The notes beneath the pieces were generated by a model, which had not been told where the DNA came from, did not search any database, and saw only the letters and a program-made list of their open reading frames with translations. Source: Saccharothrix sp. NRRL B-16348 (GTDB lineage: Bacteria; Actinomycetota; Actinomycetes; Mycobacteriales; Pseudonocardiaceae). Taken from it: a DNA stretch of 64,000 bases. Both the position numbers and the translations under genes were made by a program. Positions 1 to 8,979 of the stretch are shown piece by piece. The stretch is from positions 111,178 to 175,177 of the forward strand of contig NZ_LGED01000068.1 in the NCBI RefSeq assembly GCF_001280085.1, given 5' to 3'. Each line of letters opens with the position of its first letter. Positions within the stretch are counted from its first letter, which is position 1.

Positions 1-554
<554 letters not shown>

Positions 555-614
555 GAGCTGGGCCTACCCGTGGATCCGATGAGTAACCACCACTTCCCGG
601 GGTAGTACTCGCTG

Positions 615-1463
615 GTGCCCCGAACGACCGTGGTGATAGCGACGCGTGACCGCGCGGACGACCTCGCGCGCACGCTCACCCGGCTCGAACGGCTGGACGT
701 GCCGGTGATCGTCGTCGACAACGGCTCGTCGGACGACACGGTGGCGCGCGTGCGGCGGGAGTTCGACCAGGTCGAGGTGCTGGCGTTGGGGCGCAACGAG
801 GGCGCGCTGGCGCGCAACCACGGCGTGCGGCACGCGACCACCCCGTGCGTCGCGTTCAGCGACGACGACTCGTGGTGGGCGCCCGACGCCCTGCCGCGCG
901 CCGAGGAGCTGTTCGCGCGACACCCCCGATTGGGTCTCATCGCGGCTCGCACGATCGTGGAGCCCGACGGCAGGCTGGACCCGGTGTGCGCCGACATGGC
1001 GCGCTCGGCGCTGGGCCGTGACGACGACCTGCCCGGACCGTCCGTTCTGGGGTTCGTGTGTTGCGGCGCGGTCGTGCGGCGGTCGGCGTTCCTCCGCGTC
1101 GGCGGGTTCCACCCGGTGCTGTTCTGGCCGGGGGAGGAGCGGCTGTTCTCGTGGGACCTGGCCGCGTCCGGCTGGGCGTGCTGCTACGTGGACGACGTCG
1201 TGGCGCACCACCAGCCGTCGTCGTTCCGGCCGCCATCGGCCTGGCGGCGCCGCGTGGAGCTGCGCAACGACCTGCTGACCACCTGGCTGCGCCGCCCGGC
1301 GGGCGTCGTGCTCGGGCAGACGTTCGCGCTGGCCAGGCGGGCGATCGGGGACCGGGACGCGGGCGCCGCCCTGGCCGCCGCCGTGCGCAGGCTGCCCGCC
1401 GTCCTCCGGCACCGCCACCGGCTGCCCGCCGAGGTGGAACGCCGGGTGGCGCTCATCGGCTGA
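615..1463 (+). CDS. family 2 glycosyltransferase
   Basis: The product is a 282-residue cytoplasmic GT-A fold glycosyltransferase. It begins PRTTVVIATRDRADDLARTL, has the nucleotide-binding VVDNGSSDDT segment near residue 35, and carries the metal-binding DxD-type motif as FSDDDSWW near residue 82. The acceptor-side region GEERLFSWDLAASGW follows. No membrane segment is evident. The start is GTG at 615, 60 bases from the divergent epimerase gene. The sugar donor and acceptor cannot be read from the sequence. With the neighbouring nucleotide-sugar enzyme it probably decorates a cell-surface glycan or a metabolite. Its last 11 bases overlap the convergent winged-helix gene. Confidence 0.88.
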   Translation: MPRTTVVIATRDRADDLARTLTRLERLDVPVIVVDNGSSDDTVARVRREFDQVEVLALGRNEGALARNHGVRHATTPCVAFSDDDSWWAPDALPRAEELFARHPRLGLIAARTIVEPDGRLDPVCADMARSALGRDDDLPGPSVLGFVCCGAVVRRSAFLRVGGFHPVLFWPGEERLFSWDLAASGWACCYVDDVVAHHQPSSFRPPSAWRRRVELRNDLLTTWLRRPAGVVLGQTFALARRAIGDRDAGAALAAAVRRLPAVLRHRHRLPAEVERRVALIG

Positions 1464-1971
1464 CCGGCGTCTCCCGCTCCACGACCACCTCGCCGGCGTG
1501 GTCCACCCGGTACCCGACACCGCGCACGGTCGTGATGACGGAGGCCGCGTCGCCCAGCTTGTGCCTGATCCGCCGCACGTGCACGTCCACCGTGCGGGTG
1601 TCCACGACGCTCCTCGTGCCCCACACGGTCGCCATCAGCGCGGTCCGCCGGTGCACCCGGTGCGGGTTCGCGCACAGGTGGTGCAGCAGGTCGAACTCCA
1701 GCCTGGTCAGCTCCACCGGCACGCCCCGGCGCAGCACGCGCCGCGAGTCGGCCAGGATCCGCAGCTCGGGCTCGACCCGGGCGACCGGCGGCTCGACCAC
1801 CACGTCCGCGTCCGGCAGGTCGAGCGCCGTGCGCAGCGCCTCGGCCAGCCGCCCCGCCGCGTCCACCACCCGCGTGCCGGTGGCGGAGACGCGGATGACC
1901 ACCCTCACCTCGACATCCGTCACCTCGGGCAATGCCGTCACGGTGGTGATCGGACCAGTGGGGCCGGTCAC
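1453..1971 (-). CDS. winged-helix DNA-binding protein (OmpR/PhoB C-terminal type, no receiver)
   Basis: This is a 172-residue protein. Its C-terminal half (about 85-165) matches the OmpR/PhoB effector domain: LTRLEFDLLHHLCANP, then RRTALMATVWG, then RTVDVHVRRIRHKLGD and VRGVGYRVD, in canonical order. The N-terminal 80 residues are not a phospho-receiver (no acidic pocket or conserved Lys). They look like a small alpha/beta domain of unknown function. Such solo winged-helix regulators are frequent in actinobacteria and their signals are mostly unknown. The start is a GTG, and the gene ends inside the 3' end of the convergent GT2 gene. Confidence 0.82.
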   Translation of the reverse strand: MTGPTGPITTVTALPEVTDVEVRVVIRVSATGTRVVDAAGRLAEALRTALDLPDADVVVEPPVARVEPELRILADSRRVLRRGVPVELTRLEFDLLHHLCANPHRVHRRTALMATVWGTRSVVDTRTVDVHVRRIRHKLGDAASVITTVRGVGYRVDHAGEVVVERETPVSR

Positions 1972-2025
1972 CCGTCAACGCGTTCCAGCACGTGGGAAGC
2001 GTTGACAGCGGGCATGATGAGGCCC

Positions 2026-2841
2026 ATGAGGACCATCACCCTGAACAACGGCGTCACCATGCCGCAGCTCGGTTTCGGCGTCTTCCAGGTGTCCATTGAG
2101 GACACCTACGACGCGGTGAACGAGGCGTTGCGGGTCGGTTACCGCAGCATCGACACGGCCGCCGCCTACCGCAACGAGGAGCCGGTCGGCCGGGCGATCG
2201 CCGACTCGCCCGTGCCGCGTGACGAGATCTTCGTGACCACCAAGCTGTGGAACTCCGACCAGGGCTACGACGAGGCGTTGCGCGCGTTCGACGCGAGCGC
2301 CGAGCGGCTCGGCCTCGACCGGGTCGACCTGTACCTGGTGCACTGGCCCGCGCCCAAGCAGGACCGGTACGTCGACACCTGGCGCGCGCTGGCCAAGCTG
2401 CACGCCGACGGCCGGGTGCGGGCGATCGGCGTGTCCAACTTCCAGCCCGCCCACCTGGACCGGATCGTGGACGCCACCGGCGCGGTGCCCGCGGTGAACC
2501 AGGTGGAGCTGCACCCGCGGCTCCAGCAGGCCGAGCTGCGCGCCGTCCACGCCAGGCTGGGCATCGCCACCGAGGCGTGGAGCCCGCTGGCGCAGGGCGC
2601 GCTGCTGTCCGACCCGGTCATCACCGACATCGCGGCCAAGCACGGCCGCACGCCCGCGCAGGTCGTGCTGCGCTGGCACGTGCAGCTGGACAACGTGGTC
2701 ATCCCCAAGTCGGTGACGCCGAGCCGGATCGCGGAGAACTTCGCCGTGTTCGACTTCGAACTGGACGTCGACGACATGCGGCGCGTCAAGGAACTGGACC
2801 GGGGCGAGCGCACCGGCCCCGATCCCGACACGTTCGGCTGA
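2026..2841 (+). CDS. aldo/keto reductase
   Basis: The product is about 271 residues, the usual AKR length. It opens with the family N-terminus MRTITLNNGVTMPQLGFGVF, then shows the AKR signature GYRSIDTAAAYRNEEPVG (catalytic Asp and Tyr). VTTKLWNSDQGY supplies the catalytic Lys, LYLVHWP the His, and IPKSVTPSRIAEN the NADPH-binding segment. It is a cytosolic NADPH-dependent reductase of aldehydes or ketones, resembling 2,5-diketo-gluconate reductase-type AKRs; the substrate is unknown. In-frame ATGs also occur at 2014 and 2017. I choose 2026 because it matches the family N-terminus, although no start has a strong ribosome-binding site. Confidence 0.88.
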   Translation: MRTITLNNGVTMPQLGFGVFQVSIEDTYDAVNEALRVGYRSIDTAAAYRNEEPVGRAIADSPVPRDEIFVTTKLWNSDQGYDEALRAFDASAERLGLDRVDLYLVHWPAPKQDRYVDTWRALAKLHADGRVRAIGVSNFQPAHLDRIVDATGAVPAVNQVELHPRLQQAELRAVHARLGIATEAWSPLAQGALLSDPVITDIAAKHGRTPAQVVLRWHVQLDNVVIPKSVTPSRIAENFAVFDFELDVDDMRRVKELDRGERTGPDPDTFG

Positions 2842-2922
2842 GACCCGACCGGCTGACGGTCCGACCGATCGGCCGGACCACCGGAAGATCCCACCACCGC
2901 ACGTCCGAACGGCTTGCCGCCG

Positions 2923-3432
2923 CTAGACGCTCACCGGGCCGCCGGTGCGCCAGTACACGCCGTCGTCCCGGCTGAGCAGCCCTTCGTCCACGAGGTACCG
3001 GCGCACGGTCACGTGGTCGACCTCACCGCCGTCGCACCACCGCTTCAGCTCTTCCACGACGTCCCGCTCGGGGTACCGTCTACCCGGCTCGAACGCGGTG
3101 CTCACCTGTTCGAGCACCGCCCGCCTGCGCCCGCGCTGCGCGGGGAGCTTCACCAGCCGCCCATCTCGCACGAACGGGTCCTCCTGGGCCCGGTTCGCCT
3201 GTTCGACCCGGGTGGCCTCCTTGAACAGTTCCTCGCGCAACCGCAAGCCCGAACCGTCGGTCACGACGAGACCGGCCGACCGCAGCCGGCGCAACGAGTT
3301 CTCCACCCGCCGAACGTCCAACCCGGTCGCCTCGGTGATGTCCGCCGTTGTGCGGGCACCGAGGACCAGCGCGGCGGCCACGCGCAACCGCTCGGGTTCG
3401 GCCAAGAGTCCGATCAGTGAATCAGGGGTCAC
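2923..3432 (-). CDS. HTH protein with DUF2087 domain
   Basis: The 169-residue product combines an ArsR-like winged helix at about residues 1-65 (LLAEPERLRVAAALVLG, then TADITEATGLDVRRVENSLRRL) with a C-terminal DUF2087 domain from about residue 85 (DGRLVKLPAQRGRRRAVLE through YPERDVVEELKRW to TVRRYLVDEGLLSRDDGVYWR). The architecture is common in actinobacteria and presumably regulatory; no ligand is known to me. It starts at GTG 3432 and is divergent from the cyclase-like gene at 3495, so the 62-base gap may hold a shared promoter. Confidence 0.8.
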   Translation of the reverse strand: MTPDSLIGLLAEPERLRVAAALVLGARTTADITEATGLDVRRVENSLRRLRSAGLVVTDGSGLRLREELFKEATRVEQANRAQEDPFVRDGRLVKLPAQRGRRRAVLEQVSTAFEPGRRYPERDVVEELKRWCDGGEVDHVTVRRYLVDEGLLSRDDGVYWRTGGPVSV

Positions 3433-3494
3433 GCTTCGAGCTAACCGAAGCCGGCGGTCTGGTGCACGCCCCTTTCGGGCGGACCTTAATAGCC

Positions 3495-4292
3495 GTGCGC
3501 ACTGATCACCTCTTCCCCCTGGCCTCGGTGGAGCCGGTTTTCGGCATGCCGACCGAGAACGCCCGCAAGTTCCAGCAGGTCGCCGCCGAGCAGGACCTCG
3601 TCATCGACGTGCGGGCCACGAACCCGCACGCGGTGGCGTGGTTGCGCGAAGGCGCGCTGCCCAAACCCGAGGCGGTGAAGGCCAAGACCATCGACGACCT
3701 CGACGTGCGGCTGGGCGCGTCGCGCCGCCACCGCGGCCTGGTCGGCTACTTCCGGCCGGAGTTACCCCACTTCGACCTGCACGACCGGCTGCTGCGCCGG
3801 TACGACCAGCGGCGCGTCGAGTTCGAGGCGTTGCGCGACAAGATGGACCGGTTCGAACGGCGCGGCGAGTACGTCGTGCGTGACGGGGTCGTGCACGGTT
3901 TCGACCGGCGTGGCCGGCTACGGCCCCTGACCGGCGACCACGACGTGTTCGACATCCGCGCGAGCGGCGGCGCGGACCTGAGCCGCCGCCGGTACGACCG
4001 GGCGGTGGCGACCATGATGTCGATGGACATGGGCGTCACGCACGGCGCGCACATGTACTGGCGGCCGACCACCAAGTCCGACCTCGCGATGTTCGAGTCG
4101 ATCGCCCTCAGCGGCGACGCCAAGCTGCGCTTCCACCCGGACGGCACCATGTCCGCGGGCGACTACCGCCGCTTGAACGCCGGGATCAGCGCGATCACCA
4201 CGCCCGCGAGGGCGGCCCGGCCGTACGCCAGCGTCTCCCACGTGGGCAGGCCGAAGGCGCCGGTGTCCTCCGCGTCGGTGATGAACAGCTGA
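3495..4292 (+). CDS. CyaA/edema factor/ExoY-type nucleotidyl cyclase-like protein
   Basis: The product is about 265 residues with no signal peptide. From memory of Bordetella CyaA and anthrax edema factor, three blocks correspond. VRATNPHAVAWLREGALPK at about 39-57 matches the R-x-x-NPH segment of CyaA. KPEAVKAK at 57-64 keeps the two catalytic lysines seven apart (CyaA K58/K65), but the intervening His is Lys62 here. RPLTGDHDVFDIR matches the metal-binding PLTADIDMF, and GVTHGAHMYW matches the HGTEQNN region. The family makes cAMP or other cyclic nucleotides inside target cells. Here it is a lone domain with no delivery module. GTG 3495 is a weak choice; ATG 3546 is an alternative. The last 40 residues are antisense to the next gene. 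Confidence 0.68.
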   Translation: MRTDHLFPLASVEPVFGMPTENARKFQQVAAEQDLVIDVRATNPHAVAWLREGALPKPEAVKAKTIDDLDVRLGASRRHRGLVGYFRPELPHFDLHDRLLRRYDQRRVEFEALRDKMDRFERRGEYVVRDGVVHGFDRRGRLRPLTGDHDVFDIRASGGADLSRRRYDRAVATMMSMDMGVTHGAHMYWRPTTKSDLAMFESIALSGDAKLRFHPDGTMSAGDYRRLNAGISAITTPARAARPYASVSHVGRPKAPVSSASVMNS

Positions 4293-4561
4293 CCGTAGAG
4301 CAGCAGAAGGAGGACCCCGTAGCACCGCGCGTGCCGGTGCTGCCACGCGAGCGCGACGCCGGCCAGACCCGTGCACACGTACAGGGTGTGGATGGCGCCG
4401 TCGCCCATGGGGAGGAACGGGACGGAGGCCAGGACGAGCTGGAGCAGGCCCACGACGAGCGCGAGCAGCTGCGCCCGGCTGAAGGAGCCGTCACCCGCCT
4501 CGGCTCGCTGCCCGGCCTTCTTCCCCGTTCGCCGCGCGCTCACGGCAGCCTCGTTCCGCAT
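4163..4561 (-). CDS. small integral membrane protein, DUF4383-like
   Basis: This is a 132-residue protein with a polar N-terminus (about 30 residues rich in Arg, Lys and Ala) followed by four hydrophobic stretches: LLALVVGLLQLVLASVPFLP, TLYVCTGLAGVALAW, CYGVLLLLLYGQLFI and AALAGVVIALIPAF. The layout, with the polar GDGAIHTLY loop after helix 1, resembles DUF4383 membrane proteins of actinobacteria. The function is unknown. Its 3' end overlaps the convergent cyclase-like gene by 130 bases, which is long for such a pair. The amphipathic order of the helices favours this gene as the genuinely selected frame in the overlap. Confidence 0.7.
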   Translation of the reverse strand: MRNEAAVSARRTGKKAGQRAEAGDGSFSRAQLLALVVGLLQLVLASVPFLPMGDGAIHTLYVCTGLAGVALAWQHRHARCYGVLLLLLYGQLFITDAEDTGAFGLPTWETLAYGRAALAGVVIALIPAFKRR

Positions 4562-4754
4562 GACACGGGGTTACCCGCCCCCGATCGGCTCATCCTCGCC
4601 CCCTGGCGCCTTCCCCTTATGGGTCATATCGCCCAACACGGTCCGGCATTACGGCTAATCGGCGGGTCGCGGGTAACGGGCTCGGCGTGTCGCCGGCGGG
4701 TCGCGGGTGATGGCGCGGTGTGTCGCGGCGGCGTCGCCCGTCTCGCGGCGCGGC

Positions 4755-5975
4755 CTACCTCAGCAGCCGGTCGATCTCCGCCCTGGCGTCGGCTGTCGCC
4801 CGATCGGGTGGCTGCTCGCCGGTGAGCACCCGGGTGGCCATGGTGGCGAGGGCGCGCGAGATCCCCGGGTACTCGGCGCCGTACGCGGTGCGGGTCCGCG
4901 CCGACCGCAGCTGCCCGGTGAAGCCCGCCACGTTCGGGTCCCACTGCCAGGCCAGGTCGTCCACGGTGTCGGCGCGGTTGGGCAGCGCGCCGAGGCCGCC
5001 GCCGAACTCGGTGACGTTGTCGGGGTGCTCGGCCAGCCAGGTCAGCACGTCCCATGCCCGGTCGACGTGACCGTGGCGGCCGATCACCCACGTCTCGCCG
5101 CCGAGCTGCCCCGCACCGCCCTCCGCGCCGCCGGGCAGCGGCGCCGCCGCCCAGTCCAGCCCCGCCTGGTTGAGCGCGGGGATCGCGTCCGGCCCGGTGA
5201 CCGCCATCGCGCACCCACCCTCGGCGAACCGCTGCCGTGCGTCGGCGTCGGTCCAGCCCAGCGCGTCCGCCGGGGTGCTGCGGTCGGTGTTCACCAGGCC
5301 GTCGAGGTGGGCGAGCGCGTCGAGGGACGCCTGGTCGCCGATGCCGGCGACGTCACCGCCCGCCTGCCAGAGCAGCGGCAGGAACGTGACGGTCAGGTCG
5401 TCGCCCTTCGCACCGAAGCACAGTCCGGCCCGGTCGGCGGTGGTCAGGGCCTGCGCGGCGGTCCGGAGCCCCGCCCAGGTCGTCGGCGGGTCCGTGAGGC
5501 CGGCCGCGGCGAAGTGGTCCCGGTTGTAGACGAGCGCGGTGGTGGTGCTGCGCAGCGGCACGCCGTGCACGCGTCCGCCGTGGGTGACGCTCTCCCGCAC
5601 CGGCGCGAGGAACTCGTCCGCCAAGTCCCACCGGTCGAAGCGGTCGGTGACGTCGGCCAGGGCGCCGCCCTCGGCCAGTCGCGGCAGGTCGGTGGTGTCG
5701 ACCGCGGCGATGTCGGGGAACACGCCGGACGCGGTCGCTTCGGCGAGCTTGGCCTGGAACTCGGGGCGGGGCAGGGAGGTGCGCTCGATCCGCACGTCGG
5801 GGTGGTCCTGCCGGTAACGGGTGAGGAGGCTGTCCACGGCGTCGTTCGCCCTGGGGGAGTGATCGAAGTAGTCCCACCAGGTAAGTGTCACCTGGTCGGG
5901 GGTCTCGGTCTGCTCTGCGTTGCACGCACCGGCGGCGAACAGGGCCGCTGCCAGGAGCAGCGCTCGTCCACGCAT
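4755..5975 (-). CDS. extracellular solute-binding lipoprotein (sugar ABC family 1)
   Basis: The 406-residue product begins with a lipoprotein signal ending at the lipobox AAGAC (Cys18), so it should be anchored outside the membrane. The mature part follows the maltose/sugar-binding layout: VTLTWWDYFDHS, PDVRIERTSLP, FPDIAAVDTTDLPRLAEGG, RVHGVPLRSTTTALVYNRDHF and GGETWVIGRH. It would bind a mono- or oligosaccharide for an ABC importer. No permease or ATPase lies beside it, so it is an orphan binding protein here or partners with a transporter encoded elsewhere. Confidence 0.85.
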   Translation of the reverse strand: MRGRALLLAAALFAAGACNAEQTETPDQVTLTWWDYFDHSPRANDAVDSLLTRYRQDHPDVRIERTSLPRPEFQAKLAEATASGVFPDIAAVDTTDLPRLAEGGALADVTDRFDRWDLADEFLAPVRESVTHGGRVHGVPLRSTTTALVYNRDHFAAAGLTDPPTTWAGLRTAAQALTTADRAGLCFGAKGDDLTVTFLPLLWQAGGDVAGIGDQASLDALAHLDGLVNTDRSTPADALGWTDADARQRFAEGGCAMAVTGPDAIPALNQAGLDWAAAPLPGGAEGGAGQLGGETWVIGRHGHVDRAWDVLTWLAEHPDNVTEFGGGLGALPNRADTVDDLAWQWDPNVAGFTGQLRSARTRTAYGAEYPGISRALATMATRVLTGEQPPDRATADARAEIDRLLR

Positions 5976-6062
5976 TCCGCTCCACCCTTCGGGGTAGGCG
6001 ACCTTTACGGGCTGCGCTCGTCCTACTCCGCTGCGTGAGGCGGTGTCAAGATCGGAGGTGGT

Positions 6063-6221
6063 TCAGACCTTCGGTCGGGTGTGCGCCGGCGGCCGGTCGG
6101 TGGACGGTGCCGCGGGCGACGCCTGCTCGCCCGGTTGGTCCGGTCCGGCGTCGCCGGGCGCGGGGATGAGGTCGGCGAGGTAGGTCGCCGCCAACTCGTC
6201 GTAGATCGGTGTTGAGCTCAC
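6063..6221 (-). CDS. small hypothetical protein, 52 aa
   Basis: I call a short gene from GTG 6221, about nine bases downstream of an AGGA. The product starts VSSTPIYDELAATYLADL and continues with a Pro/Ala-rich tail (PAPGDAGPDQPGEQASP) to the stop at 6063. Small actinobacterial proteins beginning TPIYDEL are, as far as I recall, recurrent, and the N-terminal 18 residues would form an amphipathic helix. Nothing else indicates function. It could be a chance frame, because the tail is low in complexity. An upstream in-frame start at 6320 looks non-coding. Confidence 0.42.
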   Translation of the reverse strand: MSSTPIYDELAATYLADLIPAPGDAGPDQPGEQASPAAPSTDRPPAHTRPKV

Positions 6222-6487
6222 GTTGGGGGATCCTGTCCGGCCGCGGCCCGCGGCGCTGCCCTTCTCACTCCTGTGGGTTACCTCCCGCTCGGGCCGGGTC
6301 GGCGGGCGCCGCGTCGCCACCGCGGTGTCGCCCCGGTGGTGCGGAGATCGTTCGCGCTGGTCACCGGGGCCGTCGAGCGGTGTGGGCGGTCTGCCGCGGC
6401 CCCGGGATGACGGGGATCACCCGGCCGTTATCGGAATACGTGATTGAACCCCGGTAACAGGGGTACCCGTGCCTGCGATGAGGCCTT

Positions 6488-6518
6488 AGGCGGCCGCTAC
6501 CCCCCCAGTTGGCCGCCT
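6488..6518 (-). terminator. hairpin downstream of GH65 operon (second)
   Basis: The arms AGGCGGCC (6488-6495) and GGCCGCCT (6511-6518) are perfectly complementary, with a 15-base C-rich loop. It lies just past the larger hairpin at 6524-6566 in the direction of GH65 transcription, so the two may act as tandem terminators. There is no U-tract. Confidence 0.45.
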
Positions 6519-6523
6519 GACAA

Positions 6524-6566
6524 GTCCCGGCCGGGCTCCCCTCCCCCCAAGAGTCCGGCCGGGCAC
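6524..6566 (-). terminator. probable terminator of the GH65 operon
   Basis: The left arm GTCCCGGCCGGGCTC (6524-6538) pairs with GAGTCCGGCCGGGCAC (6551-6566), with one wobble and one bulge, across a C-rich 12-base loop. It begins two bases beyond the GH65 stop codon. High-GC actinobacterial terminators often lack a U-run, as here. Confidence 0.6.
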
Positions 6567-6567
6567 C

Positions 6568-8979
6568 TCATCGTCGATCTTCTTGCGGCGCCGTGCTTTC
6601 CGTTCCGGGTTCCCCCGGAACGACTGTGAACGGCCAGCGGACCGAGGGCGACCTCCGGGCAGGCGCGCGGTGCCGCGGCTGGTGCAACCCGGGCGGCTCG
6701 GGCGCGTCCGGTGTGGACATCGTGACCGGCACGCCCGGCTCCACCACGATCGGCTCGCCGTGGTGGCTGGTGCGCAGCGCGTCGCCCGCCACGATCCGGT
6801 AGGTGACCGAGCCCTCCTCGACCTCCACCGCGAACCGGGTGCCGCGGAACGACATGCGGAACGCCATCCTGGTCAGCCCCGGCGGCAGGCGCGGCGCGAA
6901 CGACAGCTCGCCGTCGTGGTCGCGCATCCCGCCGAACCCGGCGACCAGGGCCACCCACGCGCCCGCCAACGACGCCATGTGCAGTCCGTTGTGGACATTG
7001 CGGTGCAAGTCGTGCAAATCGGTGAACGCCGCCTCGGCCAGGTAGTCGTAGGCCAGCCGCGTCGCGCCGACCTCGGCCGCCAGCACCGCCTGCGTGGCGG
7101 CCGACAGCGACGAGTCGCGCACCGTCCGCGGCTCGTAGTAGGCGAAGTTGCGCGCCTTCTGCCCGGGCGTGAACGCGTCACCGCGCACGTGCATGGCCAG
7201 CACCAGGTCGGCCTGCTTGACCACCTGCTTGCGGTACAGGTCGAAGTACGGCCGGTTGAGCAGCAACGGGTACTCGTCGGCGTCGGTGCCGTCGAAGTCC
7301 CACTCGGCGTGCGAGGTGAACCCCTCGTTCTGCTGGTGCACGTCGAGCAGGTCGTCGTACGGGATCAGCATCCCGTCGGCGGCCTTGCGCCAGCCCCGCA
7401 CCTCCTCGGCGGTGACGTCCAGCCGCTCGGCCACGTCCGGGCACCGCTCGCACGCGTCCGCCGCGCCGCGCAGGTTCTTCTGCGCGATCAGGTTGGTGTA
7501 GACGTTGTTGTCCACCACGGCCGAGTACTCGTCGGGCCCGGTCACGCCGTCGATGCGGAACCCGCCGTGCTGGTCGTGGTGCCCCAGCGACGTCCACAGC
7601 CGCGCCGTCTCGACCAGGATCTCCGCGCCGCACTCCCGCTCGAACGCCCGGTCGCCGGTCGCGTTGACGTACTGCGCCACGGCGTGCGCCACGTCGCCGT
7701 TGACGTGGAACGCGGCCGTGCTCGCCGGCCAGTACGCCGAGCACTCCGCGCCGCTGATCGACCGCCACGGGAACGCCGCGCCGCGCTGACCGAGCACCCT
7801 GGCCCGCTCGCGCGCCTTGTCCAACGTCGAGTGCCGCCACCGCAACGCGTCCCGCGCCGCCTCCGGCACGGTGTAGGCGAGCACGGGCAGCACGAACATC
7901 TCGGTGTCCCAGAACGCGTGCCCGTCGTAGCCCGGCCCGGTCAGCCCCTTGCCGGGGATCGCCCGGGTCTCGCCGCGCACCGCCGCCTGCATGATGTGGA
8001 ACAACGCGAACCGCAGCGCCTGCTGCAGCTCGTCGTCGCCGTGCAGCTCGATGTCCGCGACCTCCCAGAAGTCGTCCAGGAACCGCCGCTGCTCGGCCAG
8101 CAGGCCCTCCCAGCCGGTCTGCCGCGCGCCCGCCAGCGCCGCCTCCACCTGCGCGCGCAGCGCGGGCACCGACCGCTGCGCGGACCAGCCGTAACCCAGG
8201 TACTTCACCAGCCGCAGCCGGCCGCCCGCCGGCACGTCCACGGCCGCGGTGAAGCGGGCCAGGTCGCCCTCGGCGCGGATCTCCGTGCGCACGCCGTCCT
8301 CGACGTCGAGCTCGTGGTCCATCGCGGCGGCCATCCGCAGCCCCGAGTTGTGCGCGTGGTGCGCCAGCACGGCCCGGTAGTCCTCGGCGTGCGCGAAGTC
8401 CGCGACCAGCGGCTCGTCCAGCGCCGCGGCCACCCGCGGGTCGTCGCCCTCGTTCTCGACCGGCTCGTTGGCCAGCAGGTCCGACTGCACCACCAGTTGC
8501 AGGTCCTCGCTCGGCACGACCTCGTAGCGGATCGCCGCGACGGCCCGCTGCGTCAGCGACACCAGCCGTTCGGTGCGCACGGTCACCCGGCGGCCGGTCG
8601 GCGACTCCCACTCCGTGGCGCGGCGCAGCGTGCCGGTGCGGAAGTCCAGCTCGCGCTGGTGCGCGTGGGCCCGGCCGTAGCGCATGTCCAGCGGCTCGTC
8701 CTCGACCAGCAGCCGGATCACCTTGCCGTCGGTGACGTTGACGATGGTCTCGCCCGCCTCGGGGTAGCCGTAGCCGGACTCGCCGTACGGCAGCGCGTGA
8801 CCCTCGTAGAAGCCGTTGAGGTAGGTGCCGGGCAGCCCGCGGGGCTCACCCTCGTCCAGTGTGCCGCGCATGCCGATGTGCCCGTTGGACAGCGCGAACA
8901 CCGACTCGGTCCGGCGCAGCTGGTCCACCGCGAGGCCGTCCCAGCGCACCATCCAGGGGTGGGTCTCCCATCCCGTCAC
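6568..8979 (-). CDS. GH65 glycoside phosphorylase (maltose/trehalose/kojibiose type)
   Basis: The product is 803 residues, a normal GH65 length. The N-terminal beta-sandwich begins VTGWETHPWMVRWDGL. The (alpha/alpha)6 catalytic barrel contains FWDTEMFVLPVLAY near 356-369 and the catalytic acid in GPDEYSAVVDNNVYTN (Glu484); a C-terminal sheet follows. GH65 enzymes phosphorolyse an alpha-linked disaccharide to beta-glucose-1-phosphate plus glucose, in the cytosol. The start GTG overlaps the TGA of the upstream beta-phosphoglucomutase gene as GTGA, so the two are translationally coupled and the product of one feeds the other. The last 45 residues are a disordered Pro/Arg-rich tail. Maltose, trehalose or kojibiose specificity cannot be told from sequence. 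Confidence 0.92.
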   Translation of the reverse strand: MTGWETHPWMVRWDGLAVDQLRRTESVFALSNGHIGMRGTLDEGEPRGLPGTYLNGFYEGHALPYGESGYGYPEAGETIVNVTDGKVIRLLVEDEPLDMRYGRAHAHQRELDFRTGTLRRATEWESPTGRRVTVRTERLVSLTQRAVAAIRYEVVPSEDLQLVVQSDLLANEPVENEGDDPRVAAALDEPLVADFAHAEDYRAVLAHHAHNSGLRMAAAMDHELDVEDGVRTEIRAEGDLARFTAAVDVPAGGRLRLVKYLGYGWSAQRSVPALRAQVEAALAGARQTGWEGLLAEQRRFLDDFWEVADIELHGDDELQQALRFALFHIMQAAVRGETRAIPGKGLTGPGYDGHAFWDTEMFVLPVLAYTVPEAARDALRWRHSTLDKARERARVLGQRGAAFPWRSISGAECSAYWPASTAAFHVNGDVAHAVAQYVNATGDRAFERECGAEILVETARLWTSLGHHDQHGGFRIDGVTGPDEYSAVVDNNVYTNLIAQKNLRGAADACERCPDVAERLDVTAEEVRGWRKAADGMLIPYDDLLDVHQQNEGFTSHAEWDFDGTDADEYPLLLNRPYFDLYRKQVVKQADLVLAMHVRGDAFTPGQKARNFAYYEPRTVRDSSLSAATQAVLAAEVGATRLAYDYLAEAAFTDLHDLHRNVHNGLHMASLAGAWVALVAGFGGMRDHDGELSFAPRLPPGLTRMAFRMSFRGTRFAVEVEEGSVTYRIVAGDALRTSHHGEPIVVEPGVPVTMSTPDAPEPPGLHQPRHRAPARRSPSVRWPFTVVPGEPGTESTAPQEDRR

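Larger units (their letters stand above)
6222..6567. other. intergenic region with two hairpins at its left end
   Basis: About 345 bases without a convincing gene separate the small protein from the 3' end of the GH65 gene. The part nearest GH65 carries two hairpins (6488-6518 and 6524-6566, listed separately). The remainder (about 6222-6480) has scattered stops in all frames and no strong promoter that I can see. Confidence 0.5.
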
